A stretch of DNA of 64,000 bases from Nannocystis sp. RBIL2 (lineage in GTDB: Bacteria; Myxococcota_A; Polyangia; Nannocystales; Nannocystaceae), in the NCBI RefSeq assembly GCF_026626745.1, contig NZ_JAPNJW010000002.1, positions 4,054,151 to 4,118,150 on the forward strand. Reading direction: 5' to 3'. The notes beneath the pieces are model-generated. The model was not told the DNA's origin and did no database searches. It saw only the letters and a list, made by a program, of their open reading frames with translations. Both the position numbers and the translations under genes were made by a program. This document shows positions 53,375-63,995 of the stretch, in pieces. How positions within the stretch are numbered: position 1 is the stretch's first letter; each line of letters starts with the position of its first letter.

Positions 53375-54847
53375 TCAGCCCGGCATGACCGCGTTGAACA
53401 GCCCGCCGCCGGTCATGTCGGAATACGTGTAGTGGTCGCCGGCGATGAGCACCTGCGTCTTGACGTAGGTCTCGGGGTCGATGCGATAGGCCCAGCCGCC
53501 GTAGTCGACCATCCACACGAAGCCGTCGACGTCGATGCTGACGCCGACCGGGGTCGAGCACTGCTCGAAGGTGTGGAACTGGACGGCCGTCATCGTGTTG
53601 GTGTCGATCTGGTTGAGGCCGCAGCCGTGGGTCCCGCCGGCGTTGGCGGCGACCCACGCCATGCCGTTGCCGTCGACCGCGAGCCCGCGGTGGTTCTCGG
53701 CGGAGTTGGGGATCTGGTGGAACGTCTCGGTCTGGGCGTCGAACATCGCCACGTTGCCGTTGTTGTACGGCCCGAACCACACGTTGCCCTTGCCGTCGAC
53801 GGTCATGCCGTAGAACTGGATGCCCTCGCCGGGGTAGCGCTTGACCTCGAGCGTCTCGGTGTCGATGCGGACCAGCTCCTGGTAGACGTTGATGAACCAC
53901 ACGTAGCCGTTGCCGTCGGCAGCGGCGCCGTACGGGGAGATCTGGCTGGTCCAGTTGTCGAGCGGGATGGTCGCGTCCTGCACCCCGGTGGCGCCGTCGA
54001 AGCGGCCGATGATCGCGTGCGTCGGCGCGTCGAGCCAGCCGACCCACACCTTCTGGTCGTCGTACTTGCACGTCGCCGGGTTGAAGTCGCCCGGGGCCCA
54101 CGCGGTCCCGCGCGGGCCGCCGTTGTAGCCGAACGGCGCCGGGCTCACCGGCGTGTTCCACAGCATGCACTCGTCGCTGCCCCACGGCAGGAGGTCGTCC
54201 TTGTTGCTCGACGTGGTGATCACGCCGTCGCCGTTCTTGTCGACGCAGTCGCCCTTGTCGGCCGCGAACTTGGTCACGCTGTACGAGGCCCGGTTCGACA
54301 CCACCACGAAGTGACCGTCGATGTTGACCGACGTGCGCGACGAGCTGGCCGCCGGCGGGTTGGGGTCGGCGTAGTAGCGGCCCTCCTCGATCAGCGTGGT
54401 CGTGTTGACCTTCGAGATGCTGCCCTGCGAGGTGTTGGCGACCCACAAGTAGCTGAAGTCGAAGCCGCCGCGCCCGCTCCCGCCGCCGCACGGGTCGCCG
54501 GTGGTCGTGGTGTCGGGGCCGGTCGAGGTGGTGAGGTCGGGGCCGGTCGAGGTGCTCGTGGTCGGGCCGGTGGTGCCGGTGATCGTCACGTCCTGCGTGG
54601 TCGTCGGCGCGGTCGTCGTCGTCGCCTCGCTGGCCGAGTTCGAGGCGGTGCCCGTGTCGCCGGTCGTCGTCTGCGTCGCGCTGCCGGTGCCGCTCGTCGG
54701 CTCGGTCGCGGTGCCCGGCGTCGCCGTGCCCTCCGACTGGCCGGCCGTCGCCGAGGCCGTGGCGCGACCGTCGTCGCCGCAACCGACGAGCCCGAGGACC
54801 GCGAAGATGCACCCTACCAACCGACGCGTGGAAACCATCGACCGCAC
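53375..54847 (-). CDS. Stalked beta-propeller lipoprotein (Vgb/NHL-like)
   Basis: The 490-residue product has a lipoprotein signal ending AVLGLVGC (Cys23) and a 95-residue Thr/Ser/Gly stalk (TTTTAPTTTQDVTITGTTG). The propeller starts near 125: YLWVANTSQGSISKVNTTTL, then repeated blades such as AADGNGYVWFINVYQELVRI, TVDGKGNVWFGPYNNGNVAM, AVDGNGMAWVAANAGG and IDVDGFVWMVDYGGWAYRID. This is the virginiamycin B lyase-like/NHL pattern (D-G-x-x-W-x). Most such proteins are structural rather than lyases, and no lyase residues could be confirmed. It precedes the thrombospondin-3 gene on the same strand at a distance of 191 bp, so the two may be expressed separately. Confidence 0.87.
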   Translation of the reverse strand: MRSMVSTRRLVGCIFAVLGLVGCGDDGRATASATAGQSEGTATPGTATEPTSGTGSATQTTTGDTGTASNSASEATTTTAPTTTQDVTITGTTGPTTSTSTGPDLTTSTGPDTTTTGDPCGGGSGRGGFDFSYLWVANTSQGSISKVNTTTLIEEGRYYADPNPPAASSSRTSVNIDGHFVVVSNRASYSVTKFAADKGDCVDKNGDGVITTSSNKDDLLPWGSDECMLWNTPVSPAPFGYNGGPRGTAWAPGDFNPATCKYDDQKVWVGWLDAPTHAIIGRFDGATGVQDATIPLDNWTSQISPYGAAADGNGYVWFINVYQELVRIDTETLEVKRYPGEGIQFYGMTVDGKGNVWFGPYNNGNVAMFDAQTETFHQIPNSAENHRGLAVDGNGMAWVAANAGGTHGCGLNQIDTNTMTAVQFHTFEQCSTPVGVSIDVDGFVWMVDYGGWAYRIDPETYVKTQVLIAGDHYTYSDMTGGGLFNAVMPG

Positions 54848-54999
54848 GCTATCACAACCTCTTCTATAGCGAGGTCATCCATGCGCCCGACTGCCGGGCA
54901 GATCTCCCGGCGCGCGCGCAACACCAGACCGGCGATTCGTCGGTGCCCCGCCTCCGGCGCGCGCCTTGACTCCCCACCTGGCCACGTCACGGTTCGAGC

Positions 55000-55284
55000 A
55001 TGAACCCGAACAAGAACTTCAAGCCCTCCCACGACGACACCGATCGCGACCGCGGCGGGCCGAACACCGGCCTCAACCAGGTCAACCCCAGCGACACGCC
55101 GCGCAACCGCGAGGACGGCGAGAAGGGCCACCAGGGGGGCGACCCCGGGGAGGTCCGGCCCAGTCATCTGCAGCACAACCGCGACAGCCAGCCGGACGGC
55201 CACCGCGATCTCGGCTACGACCCCAGCGATCCGCGCGAGATCCGCCGCCGCGGTAAGAACCCGCAGACCGAAGGCAAGCCGTGA
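55000..55284 (+). CDS. Small, highly hydrophilic protein
   Basis: The 94-residue product (MNPNKNFKPSHDDTDRDRGG...) is rich in Asp, Asn, Gly, Pro and Arg, lacks hydrophobic stretches and cysteines, and should be intrinsically disordered and cytoplasmic. Third positions are strongly GC, which supports coding. Similar small Asn/Asp/Gly-rich proteins often protect against dehydration or stress, but that is only an analogy. It lies alone upstream of the gene at 55399 on the same strand with a 114-bp gap. Confidence 0.7.
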   Translation: MNPNKNFKPSHDDTDRDRGGPNTGLNQVNPSDTPRNREDGEKGHQGGDPGEVRPSHLQHNRDSQPDGHRDLGYDPSDPREIRRRGKNPQTEGKP

Positions 55285-55398
55285 GCGGCGGCCTCGCCCC
55301 GCTCTCTTGCCCGTGACGGGCGCGCGCGCCCCCGGCCCGCGCGCCCGTCACGTCGCGGTTCACGGACTGCGGTCGTTCACCTCGCGCATGAACCGAGC

Positions 55399-56445
55399 AT
55401 GCGCGCTCGCATCGGCTTCCTCCTCGGCCTCGTGCTCTGCGGCTGCCTCAGCGCCGAGGGCATCACGCGCCGCATCGTCCCCACCGCGCTCGACGAGAGC
55501 GTCGGCTTCCTCGAGGACCCCGAGTCGCAGCGCCGCATCGAGCGGTTGATGCTCGACCCGCAGGTGCAGCACGCGGCCCGCGAGCTCAGCAAGACTCTGG
55601 TCGACGGCGTCGTCGAGGCGATGACCGACGACGAGCGCCAGGCCGAGCTGCGCCGCGCCTCGGCCCGCTACATCGAGACGGTCTCGGCCGCCGCCGCGCG
55701 CAGCTTGCGGTCCGACCTCGGCCCCGCCGCGGCCGAGGCCGCCCGCCACGCGGTCGCGCGGGTGCTGGACGTCGGCCTGTCCCCGGAGACACGTCAGGAC
55801 ATGCGCGCGCTGGCCCAGACGCTGACGCGGGCGACGGTCGACGGCCTGATGGAGGCGGCCGGTCGCGGTCTGCGCCACGACCTCGGCCCGGCCCTGCGCG
55901 CGGTGATCGAGGACGAGCTCGGTCCGGGTCTGCGCACGGTCGTCGCCCGCGACCTCGCGCCGAGCCTGCGCCGGGTGCTCGCCGACGAGCTGACCCCGGC
56001 GCTCGGCCTGGTCGCGCGCGAGGTGACCCACCAGATCATCATCGGCGGCCACGACGGCCTGCAGGAGCTGCGCTTCCGCGAGCGCGCCGGACAGTTCGAG
56101 GTCGGCTTCTGGGCCCACCTCGACGCCCTGCTCCACAAGGGCCTCCAGCTCAGCGCGATCGTGGCCTGGGCGCTCGCCGCGGTGGCGCTGGTGCTGTCGA
56201 TCCTGTTCGGCCGGGCGATCCTCCTGCGCCGCCGCCTCGACGAGGAGCGCCTCCGCAGCGAACGCATGCTGCTCGGGGTGATGCGCGGCCTGCAGCAGGG
56301 CAGCGACAAGCCCGAAATCGAGGCCTTCCTCGCCCACCTGCGCGAGCGCGACCCCGACCTCGCCGACGACTCCTTCCTGGAAGAGCTGGCCCGCCGGGTG
56401 TCCCAGCCCGGCGGCCGCGTCGGCCGCCCCCGCCGCCGCCTGTGA
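55399..56445 (+). CDS. Lipoprotein with amphipathic helices and a transmembrane helix
   Basis: The 348-residue product has a lipoprotein signal (IGFLLGLVLCGC, Cys16). Residues 20-235 form long amphipathic helices with an imperfect pattern around RSLRSDLGPAAAEAARHAV, RGLRHDLGPALRAVIEDELG and ARDLAPSLRRVLADELTPAL, suggesting repeats of a helical unit. A transmembrane helix follows near 250-272 (LSAIVAWALAAVALVLSILF), then a basic segment and a charged helical tail. No family is recognised. The arrangement would bridge outer-face lipid and membrane. It converges with the gene at 56518, the junction filled by a CATG array. Confidence 0.75.
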   Translation: MRARIGFLLGLVLCGCLSAEGITRRIVPTALDESVGFLEDPESQRRIERLMLDPQVQHAARELSKTLVDGVVEAMTDDERQAELRRASARYIETVSAAAARSLRSDLGPAAAEAARHAVARVLDVGLSPETRQDMRALAQTLTRATVDGLMEAAGRGLRHDLGPALRAVIEDELGPGLRTVVARDLAPSLRRVLADELTPALGLVAREVTHQIIIGGHDGLQELRFRERAGQFEVGFWAHLDALLHKGLQLSAIVAWALAAVALVLSILFGRAILLRRRLDEERLRSERMLLGVMRGLQQGSDKPEIEAFLAHLRERDPDLADDSFLEELARRVSQPGGRVGRPRRRL

Positions 56446-56453
56446 GCATGGAT

Positions 56454-56537
56454 CATGTCCCCAGGGACATGCCTCTATCGACATGCCCGAGCGGGCATGC
56501 CCTTCAAGACATGTCTTTCAGAACCTGCCCTGAAGCA
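56454..56537. repeat. Type array: six 14-bp CATG-phased units
   Basis: Units begin at 56454, 56468, 56482, 56496, 56510 and 56524, exactly 14 bp apart: CATGTCCCCAGGGA, CATGCCTCTATCGA, CATGCCCGAGCGGG, CATGCCCTTCAAGA, CATGTCTTTCAGAA, CCTGCCCTGAAGCA. Two form perfect 8-bp-arm hairpins (56454-56471 and 56482-56499). The array lies between converging genes and runs into the 3' end of the minus-strand gene, whose stop codon is at 56518. A bidirectional terminator role is conceivable but there is no T tract. Confidence 0.85.
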
Positions 56538-57456
56538 CCAGGCCGGCGCCGCCGCGCAGCCAGGTCGGCGCCAGGCCGAGGTCGCGGCGGGCCCGCTGCT
56601 GGCCGGCCGCGCCGGCGCCGATCAGGCCGATGCCGGTGACGACCAGCACGCCGCCGACCACTGCGGTGGCGATCGCCAGGGTGTTGGCGGCGGTGCCCTG
56701 GTCGAGCAGGTCGCGATAGACGGCAGGGTCGGTGACGCCGTCGGCCTTGGCGGCCTCGCCGTCGCGGTCGACGCGGGCCCCGCGGGCGAGGCCGTAGGCC
56801 ATCACCCCGAGGGCGATCGCCCCGGCGCCCGTGAGCGCGCCGCCGGCGATGGTGAGTCGACGCGCGCGCCGGGCCTCGCGCTCCGAGGTCGCGCGGGCCT
56901 CGGCCTCGCGCGCCTCGCTGGCTTTCTGGGCCGCAAGGAGGGCCTCCGCGTCGTCCTCTCCGCGCGCCTCGGCGTTCTCGGACGCGGCCTGCTTGTCGGC
57001 CGCCTCGCGCTCCTCGGCGACGCGGATCTTCTCGCGCAGCTCGTCGAGCGTGCCCTGCACCTTGGCGGTGGTGTTCTTGTCCTTGGCGCTGATCGTCTGG
57101 AGGTAGTTGTCGAACAGCCGCTCGGCCTTGCGGAGGTACACGAGCTGCGGGTCGAGCTCGTACGCCTCGACGCAGGCCTGGGCGATCTGGTAGGCGAGCA
57201 CGTTGCGCCGCTTGTCGTACGCGGGCTCGTTCGGCAGCGCCGCGTAGGCCTGCGTCCACAGCTCGATCGCGCCGGCGTAGTCGGCCGTCTCGAAGCGCGT
57301 CTGCGCCTCCTGCGCGAGCGCGCTGATCTTCGCGTTGAGCTCCTCGCTGGCCTTGGCCGGCGCCGCAGCGCGGACCTCGGGCACCGCCGGCAGGACGGCC
57401 AGCGCCGCCGCGAGCCCTGCGGACAACCATCGCCGCCCGTGCGTCGCCATCGCCAT
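56518..57456 (-). CDS. TPR-like periplasmic/membrane protein
   Basis: The 312-residue product has a signal peptide (RRWLSAGLAAALAVLPAVPE). Residues 38-125 are helical with a TPR-like arrangement (AQTRFETADYAGAIELWTQA, QIAQACVEAYELDPQLVYLR). A long charged coiled coil follows (about 130-200, with KIRVAEEREAADKQAASEN). Two hydrophobic helices (TIAGGALTGAGAIALGVMAY and TLAIATAVVGGVLVVTGIGL) sit near 207 and 258. Many myxobacterial proteins share this plan (TPR, coiled coil, two helices) and are found near kinase genes; the role is unknown. The gene's last codons are part of the CATG array. Confidence 0.8.
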   Translation of the reverse strand: MAMATHGRRWLSAGLAAALAVLPAVPEVRAAAPAKASEELNAKISALAQEAQTRFETADYAGAIELWTQAYAALPNEPAYDKRRNVLAYQIAQACVEAYELDPQLVYLRKAERLFDNYLQTISAKDKNTTAKVQGTLDELREKIRVAEEREAADKQAASENAEARGEDDAEALLAAQKASEAREAEARATSEREARRARRLTIAGGALTGAGAIALGVMAYGLARGARVDRDGEAAKADGVTDPAVYRDLLDQGTAANTLAIATAVVGGVLVVTGIGLIGAGAAGQQRARRDLGLAPTWLRGGAGLVLQGRF

Positions 57457-57536
57457 GAAGGGCCGCGATCATATGCCGCCGGGCCCCACGGCCACAAGGC
57501 GCAGTTCCGCGCGCGTAAATGGCAGTTTGTAATGCT

Positions 57537-57550
57537 CGTGTCTTATGGGA
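57537..57550. repeat. Single 14-bp unit in a divergent promoter region
   Basis: CGTGTCTTATGGGA followed by CAGG lies in the 146-bp gap between the divergent genes at 57456 and 57603. It has imperfect arms (TGTC/GACA). Its place suggests it could also be read by a regulator. Confidence 0.6.
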
Positions 57551-57602
57551 CAGGTCGGCGGACGTTGCACCGCCGGCACGTCCTCGTCGATACTGCCAGG
57601 CG

Positions 57603-58742
57603 ATGGCGCGCCCGCTATTCGTCGCCTGGGCGCTCGCGCTCAGCGCCTGCTTCACCGGCGGTTTCCTGTCCGGCCAGCCCTGCACCGCCGACAGCGACTG
57701 CGGCCCGAGCCTGCGCTGCGAGGCCGGCGTGTGCGGCGGTCCCTCGGCGCAGACGAGCCCGACGACGACCACCACCACCGCCGCGCCGACCACGACGACT
57801 ACCGCGAGCGATCCGACCACCGTCGAGCCGACGTCGACCACGACGACCACGACGACCACCGACACGACGCTGACGCCGCTGACGACCACGACGTCGACCG
57901 GCGACGAGGAGACCAGCGGCGGCGGCTGCGGGATCGGCCGCTGCAAGGACCTCGACCTCCTGTTCGTCGCCGACAACTCGCCGAGCATGTTGATCAAGAC
58001 CCTGATCCTGCTCGACTTCATCACCGAGTTCGGCAACCAGATGGTCCCCGAGCTGCGCCAGGCCTGCAGCGTCCACCTCGGCGTGGTCACCACCGAGGCC
58101 TACCCGCACAACCCCGTCGAGTGCCAGAAGCTCGGCGCGCTGGTCACCGCCGACAACAACGGCAACCCGTGCACCTTCACGGAGGGCCTGCCCTACGCGA
58201 CGCTGCCCGACCTCGACATGCCGCTGACGCTCGAGTGCCTGTTCAACATCGGCTCCGACGGCGACCCCGACGAGAAGCCGGTCGACACCCTGTTCTCGAC
58301 GGTGGGCGCGCTCGACCCCTCGCTCAACACCGGCTGCAACCAGGGCTTTTACCGCCCGAGCGCGTTCCTCACGGTGATCATGCTGGCCGACGAGGACGAC
58401 GACAACAACGACGCCCAGGGCCACGACGGCTCGGAAGAGATCTTCGAGAGCTTCTGGACCGGATCGCTGACCAACATCAAGCCGACCGGGATCGACGACC
58501 TCTACATGGTCGGCCTGCTCGGCGATCCCAAGATGGGCCAGCCGGCCTGCGCCTGGAACCCGACCGAGAACGACGACGGGTTCGGCACCGAGACGACCCC
58601 CAAGCTGCGCGCTTTCATCCAGTCGCTGCCCCCGGAGCGTCACGCGATCGACACGCTGTGCAACGTCGTGCCTGGGGGCAACGCGTACGCGGCGCTGCTG
58701 CAGGAAGTCCGGGCCGAGATTCGCGCCGCGTGCGGGGCGTGA
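57603..58742 (+). CDS. Stalked lipoprotein with VWA-like domain
   Basis: The 379-residue product starts at ATG 57603. The lipoprotein signal (LFVAWALALSAC, Cys16) is followed by a small Cys-rich segment (CTADSDCGPSLRCEAGVC) and a long Thr stalk. From residue 110 the VWA fold begins: LDLLFVADNSPSMLIKTLIL, in which DNSPS is the MIDAS DxSxS metal site. HLGVVTTEAYPHNP and FLTVIMLADEDDDNNDAQGH follow as the next strands. Cysteines appear in pairs. VWA proteins bind ligands through a divalent metal, and this one is expected on the outer surface. The kinase gene follows 25 bp later, so an operon is likely. Confidence 0.87.
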   Translation: MARPLFVAWALALSACFTGGFLSGQPCTADSDCGPSLRCEAGVCGGPSAQTSPTTTTTTAAPTTTTTASDPTTVEPTSTTTTTTTTDTTLTPLTTTTSTGDEETSGGGCGIGRCKDLDLLFVADNSPSMLIKTLILLDFITEFGNQMVPELRQACSVHLGVVTTEAYPHNPVECQKLGALVTADNNGNPCTFTEGLPYATLPDLDMPLTLECLFNIGSDGDPDEKPVDTLFSTVGALDPSLNTGCNQGFYRPSAFLTVIMLADEDDDNNDAQGHDGSEEIFESFWTGSLTNIKPTGIDDLYMVGLLGDPKMGQPACAWNPTENDDGFGTETTPKLRAFIQSLPPERHAIDTLCNVVPGGNAYAALLQEVRAEIRAACGA

Positions 58743-58767
58743 CCACCGCGGGCTGGCGTGCGGTATC

Positions 58768-60978
<2,211 letters not shown>

Positions 60979-61083
60979 GGCCGTCCGCGCCTGTCTCTTC
61001 CGCCAGGTGAAGTCCGCGCCTGCGGGCGGGCGGGCAGCACCGCGCCGCGTGGAGGGCCCGCTCTCCATGGCTGTTCCTTCGCA

Positions 61084-61131
61084 CATGTCGTAAGAAACAT
61101 GGCCGTAAGAGCATGACCATCAGGGCATGCC
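61084..61131. repeat. 14-bp CATG-phased array between converging genes
   Basis: CATGTCGTAAGAAA, CATGGCCGTAAGAG, CATGACCATCAGGG and CATGCC begin at 61084, 61098, 61112 and 61126. The first two share TAAG with the array at 47046. The array lies in the 220-bp interval between the stops of the kinase and the FG-GAP lipoprotein gene. Confidence 0.8.
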
Positions 61132-61198
61132 TCGGCACCAGCGCCGGGCCGTCGCCCTCGCCGGTGCCGAGCCTGGCCGTCACGTCCGCGACGGCGCG

Positions 61199-63655
61199 TC
61201 AGCCCGGGCAGATCTTGAAGGCGTCGGCGCCGAGGTTGTTGCCGGGGTGGCAGTCCGCGATCTTGTCGTCGGGGTCGACGTCGACGAACACGTTGCCCGT
61301 GCCGGCGAGGTTGGCGACGCACTGGACGATCTCGCACTGGCCGGGTTGCAGCAGCATCGTCGTCGCGGCCTCGCAGACGACGGTGGCCATGCTGACGTCC
61401 TGCTCCATGGTCAGGGTCTCGAGGAAGGCGACGGTGACGCCGTCCTGGACCGCGTTGGTGCCGCGGTTGCACACCTCGGCGGTCAGCTCGATCTCGCCGG
61501 CCCCGAAGGAGCAAAGCTCACCGATCTCGGCGAGCTCGACGGTGAGGTCGGCGATCTGCAGGGCGCCGACGTCGCCCTGGCTGTTCTGGCGCAGGTTGTT
61601 GAGGCCTGGCGTCTGCCAGTTGTTTTTAAACTCGCTGCGCGGGGGGACGCGGGCGTCGTCGGTGACGTGGGTGACGGAGTAGACGTGTTGGTTCCACACC
61701 GGACGGGAGTTGGCCCAGCGGTCCATCGGGTCGCGGTAGATGGCGAAGCCGGTCGAGGCCTTGAACGCGCCGCCCTCGGGGAACAGCGGGTCGGTCGGCG
61801 GGCAGCCGCCGGCCGGGGTGCGCGGGACGATGATCTCGGTGGCGAAGTCGCCGTCGACGTCGGCGATCGTCGGATAGTCGAGGCCGGTGGCGCTCGAGGC
61901 CGGGGTGCTGAAGAGGACGGTGCCGGACTTGCCGTCGTAGACGCGGAGGTAGCACTCGTCGCGGTAGACGGCCTCGCCGTCGCCGTCGCCGTCGAAGTCG
62001 AAGATCGACGAGCCCGTGGTCCTGGACGACTCGTCGTTCGAGGGCTGGGCCCACAGGACGCCGTCGGGCAGGTTCTTGGCCGCCTGCTCGGGGGTGCGTT
62101 CGCAGGTGCCGCCGGGGCGCTCGGGCGGGCTCATGCCCATGAGCGACGCCTGGCAGTCGGGGTCGTAGACGACGTACTGCGACGCGCCGGCGGAGGCGAA
62201 CTCGACCTGGCCGTCGCCGTCGAAGTCGCTGATCGTGACCGGGCCGCCCTCGTCGGGCTCGTCGGCGGGGCCGGTCTTGTAGGTCTCGATCGGGCCCCAG
62301 ACGACGGCGCCGTCGAGCGACTGCACGCGGAGCTGGCCCTTGTCGCCGGGCGACGACAGGACGACGACCTCGGGCTGCTGGGCAGGATCGACGCCGGGGA
62401 TGTTCGAGTAGAGGCCCGCGTCGGCGACGCCGGTGAAGCCGTTTAGCTGCATCGGATTGGCGACGAACCACGGCTTGTCGACCCACTCGGTGGTCACGTC
62501 GTCCCAGCCGGCGACCCGACGTGCGGTCACGAGATCCATCTGCCCGTCGAGGTCGACGTCGGCGGTGTACTCCATGCCGGTGGCCTCGCTCGCCAGCCAG
62601 GTGGTGAGCAGGCAGCCCTCGGCGTCGAAGACCTGCCGGCCGACGAGGATCTCCGGGCGGTCGTCGTCGTCGAGGTCGATGAGCAGCGGACTGGCGAGAG
62701 TGCTGCCGCTGCTGAAGTAGAGCGCCATGTCGTCGTTGTCGCAGTCGCGGCCGTACCACATGCGCTCCAGCACCGGCGGGTCGACCGTGGAGTCGATGCG
62801 GACGGCGTAGAGCCGGACCTTCTCGGCGTCGTCGTCGGAGTCGAGCTGGTAGCTGACGAGCTCGGGGTGGCCGCCCTGCGGGACGTCGCCGTCGAGGTCG
62901 CCGACCGCCCAGGTGGCGGCGTAGCTCGGGCGGTTGGTGAAGTCGGGCTCGTCGACGCCGCCGAGGCGCATCTGCTCCTCGCAGGTGCGGCCGTCGAACA
63001 CGCGAAGGGTGCCGAGGCGGCTGTCGCTGGCGTTGTGGAAGGTGGTGACGATGATCGAGGGCTGGAGCTTGCCTGGATCCTTGTCGAGGTTGAGGTCGGC
63101 GATCGACGGGGTGGTGTAGATGCGGTTCGAGGCCGCGGTCGGGTCGTCGGGGGCGGTGCCCGTCCACTCGCATTGCAGGGTGGGAGTGACGCCCTCGGGG
63201 ATCGGGGGCTTGGTGCAGTCGGGGTCGTTGATGACGGCGGGCGGAACGTCGTAGGGGATGCACACGCCGTCGGCGTCGCAGTAGGAATCGCCGGGGCAGT
63301 CGTCGTGGGTGACGCAGGGACCGAGGTCGGGGATGCAGGTCTCGTACTTGCAGATGAAGTTGTCGGGGCAGCCGCCGCAGGCGGGATCGCCCGTGGTGTC
63401 GACCGTGGTCGCGGTCGGGTCCGTCGACGTGGTCGAGGTGCCGGTGGTCGGCGGGTCGACGGGGTCGGTCGCGCCGGTGTCAGGGTCGGACGTGCCGGTG
63501 GTCGAGGGCTGCCCGGTCGTGCTGCCCGGGATGCCGGTCGGGTCGCTGGCGGTGACATCGGTGCTCGAGCCCGCCGAGGTGTTGCCATCGTCGCCGCATC
63601 CGGCCCCCCACGTCACTGCACCCACCAGGACCCACGGCTTCCAACGCTTGCGCAT
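61199..63655 (-). CDS. Stalked lipoprotein with FG-GAP/VCBS propeller
   Basis: The 818-residue product has a lipoprotein signal (WKPWVLVGAVTWGAGC, Cys20), a Thr/Asp/Gly stalk and a small Cys-rich segment (CKYETCIPDLGPC, CPGDSYCDADGVC). From about 165 there are FG-GAP-like blades with Ca-binding loops: IADLNLDKDPGKLQPSIIV, AVGDLDGDVPQGGHPELVS, LLIDLDDDDRPEILVG, YTADVDLDGQMDLVTARR, TISDFDGDGQVEFASAG, IFDFDGDGDGEAVYRDE. A CARDB-like beta domain with several Cys closes the protein (LCSFGAGEIELTAEVCNRGT). It is probably a surface binding protein. The frame continues upstream but only the ATG at 63655 gives a signal peptide. Confidence 0.9.
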   Translation of the reverse strand: MRKRWKPWVLVGAVTWGAGCGDDGNTSAGSSTDVTASDPTGIPGSTTGQPSTTGTSDPDTGATDPVDPPTTGTSTTSTDPTATTVDTTGDPACGGCPDNFICKYETCIPDLGPCVTHDDCPGDSYCDADGVCIPYDVPPAVINDPDCTKPPIPEGVTPTLQCEWTGTAPDDPTAASNRIYTTPSIADLNLDKDPGKLQPSIIVTTFHNASDSRLGTLRVFDGRTCEEQMRLGGVDEPDFTNRPSYAATWAVGDLDGDVPQGGHPELVSYQLDSDDDAEKVRLYAVRIDSTVDPPVLERMWYGRDCDNDDMALYFSSGSTLASPLLIDLDDDDRPEILVGRQVFDAEGCLLTTWLASEATGMEYTADVDLDGQMDLVTARRVAGWDDVTTEWVDKPWFVANPMQLNGFTGVADAGLYSNIPGVDPAQQPEVVVLSSPGDKGQLRVQSLDGAVVWGPIETYKTGPADEPDEGGPVTISDFDGDGQVEFASAGASQYVVYDPDCQASLMGMSPPERPGGTCERTPEQAAKNLPDGVLWAQPSNDESSRTTGSSIFDFDGDGDGEAVYRDECYLRVYDGKSGTVLFSTPASSATGLDYPTIADVDGDFATEIIVPRTPAGGCPPTDPLFPEGGAFKASTGFAIYRDPMDRWANSRPVWNQHVYSVTHVTDDARVPPRSEFKNNWQTPGLNNLRQNSQGDVGALQIADLTVELAEIGELCSFGAGEIELTAEVCNRGTNAVQDGVTVAFLETLTMEQDVSMATVVCEAATTMLLQPGQCEIVQCVANLAGTGNVFVDVDPDDKIADCHPGNNLGADAFKICPG

Positions 63656-63686
63656 GGGTGCATCGTCGACAACGGGGTGTGCGGCG

Positions 63687-63995
63687 TCAAGCCGCGGCAC
63701 CGCGCGTGCCCGTGCGCCTGTCCAGAGGGACAGGTGATGAAGATCCGTCGCCGGGCGCCGGGGGACGGAGGCCTCGATGGTCTCCGACGCACCCGCAGCG
63801 GTGCTCAAGGCAGCTCGAGGCGAAGTACCGCGCGTGCTCTTCGTGCACCGGGATCGAGCAGCTCGCGGGTGCTCGGTGTGCCGCAATGCAGACCGCAGGG
63901 GAGCACCGGCAGTCCGTGTCAGGGTTGCCCGGGATGCCGGAGAGCGTTCGACCGCGCGCCGCGGGCGAGCGCCCGCCGCACGCAAGCAGACGCAC
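63687..63995 (-). CDS. Cys-rich protein fragment, probably partial at the window edge
   Basis: The 102-residue frame contains a Cys-spaced core: PDTDCRCSPAVCIAAHR, then CSIPVHEEHARYFASSC, then CLEHRCGCV near the middle. The spacing resembles small myxobacterial lipoproteins with two or three disulfides. The first visible residues (RLLACGG) look like the end of a lipoprotein signal peptide, so the true start may lie beyond the right window edge. The C-terminal part is low-complexity. A 14-bp repeat unit (63717-63730) is inside the 3' end of the frame. Assignment to a real gene is uncertain. Confidence 0.4.
   Translation of the reverse strand: MRLLACGGRSPAARGRTLSGIPGNPDTDCRCSPAVCIAAHRAPASCSIPVHEEHARYFASSCLEHRCGCVGDHRGLRPPAPGDGSSSPVPLDRRTGTRGAAA
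63717..63730. repeat. Single 14-bp unit
   Basis: CCTGTCCAGAGGGA followed by CAGG forms a perfect 7-bp-arm hairpin (CCTGTCC/GGACAGG, 63717-63734) about 60 bp upstream of the FG-GAP lipoprotein start and within the 3' part of the doubtful frame 63687-63995. Confidence 0.75.

Noticed and set aside
51447..53432. Plus-strand open frame of 661 codons
   Set aside because: Antisense to the thrombospondin-3 lipoprotein, whose Ca-binding repeats leave no doubt about the coding strand.
56454..56537. Classic Rho-independent terminators in the CATG arrays
   Set aside because: Hairpins are present but no T tracts follow, and the same units occur inside genes and in divergent promoter regions.
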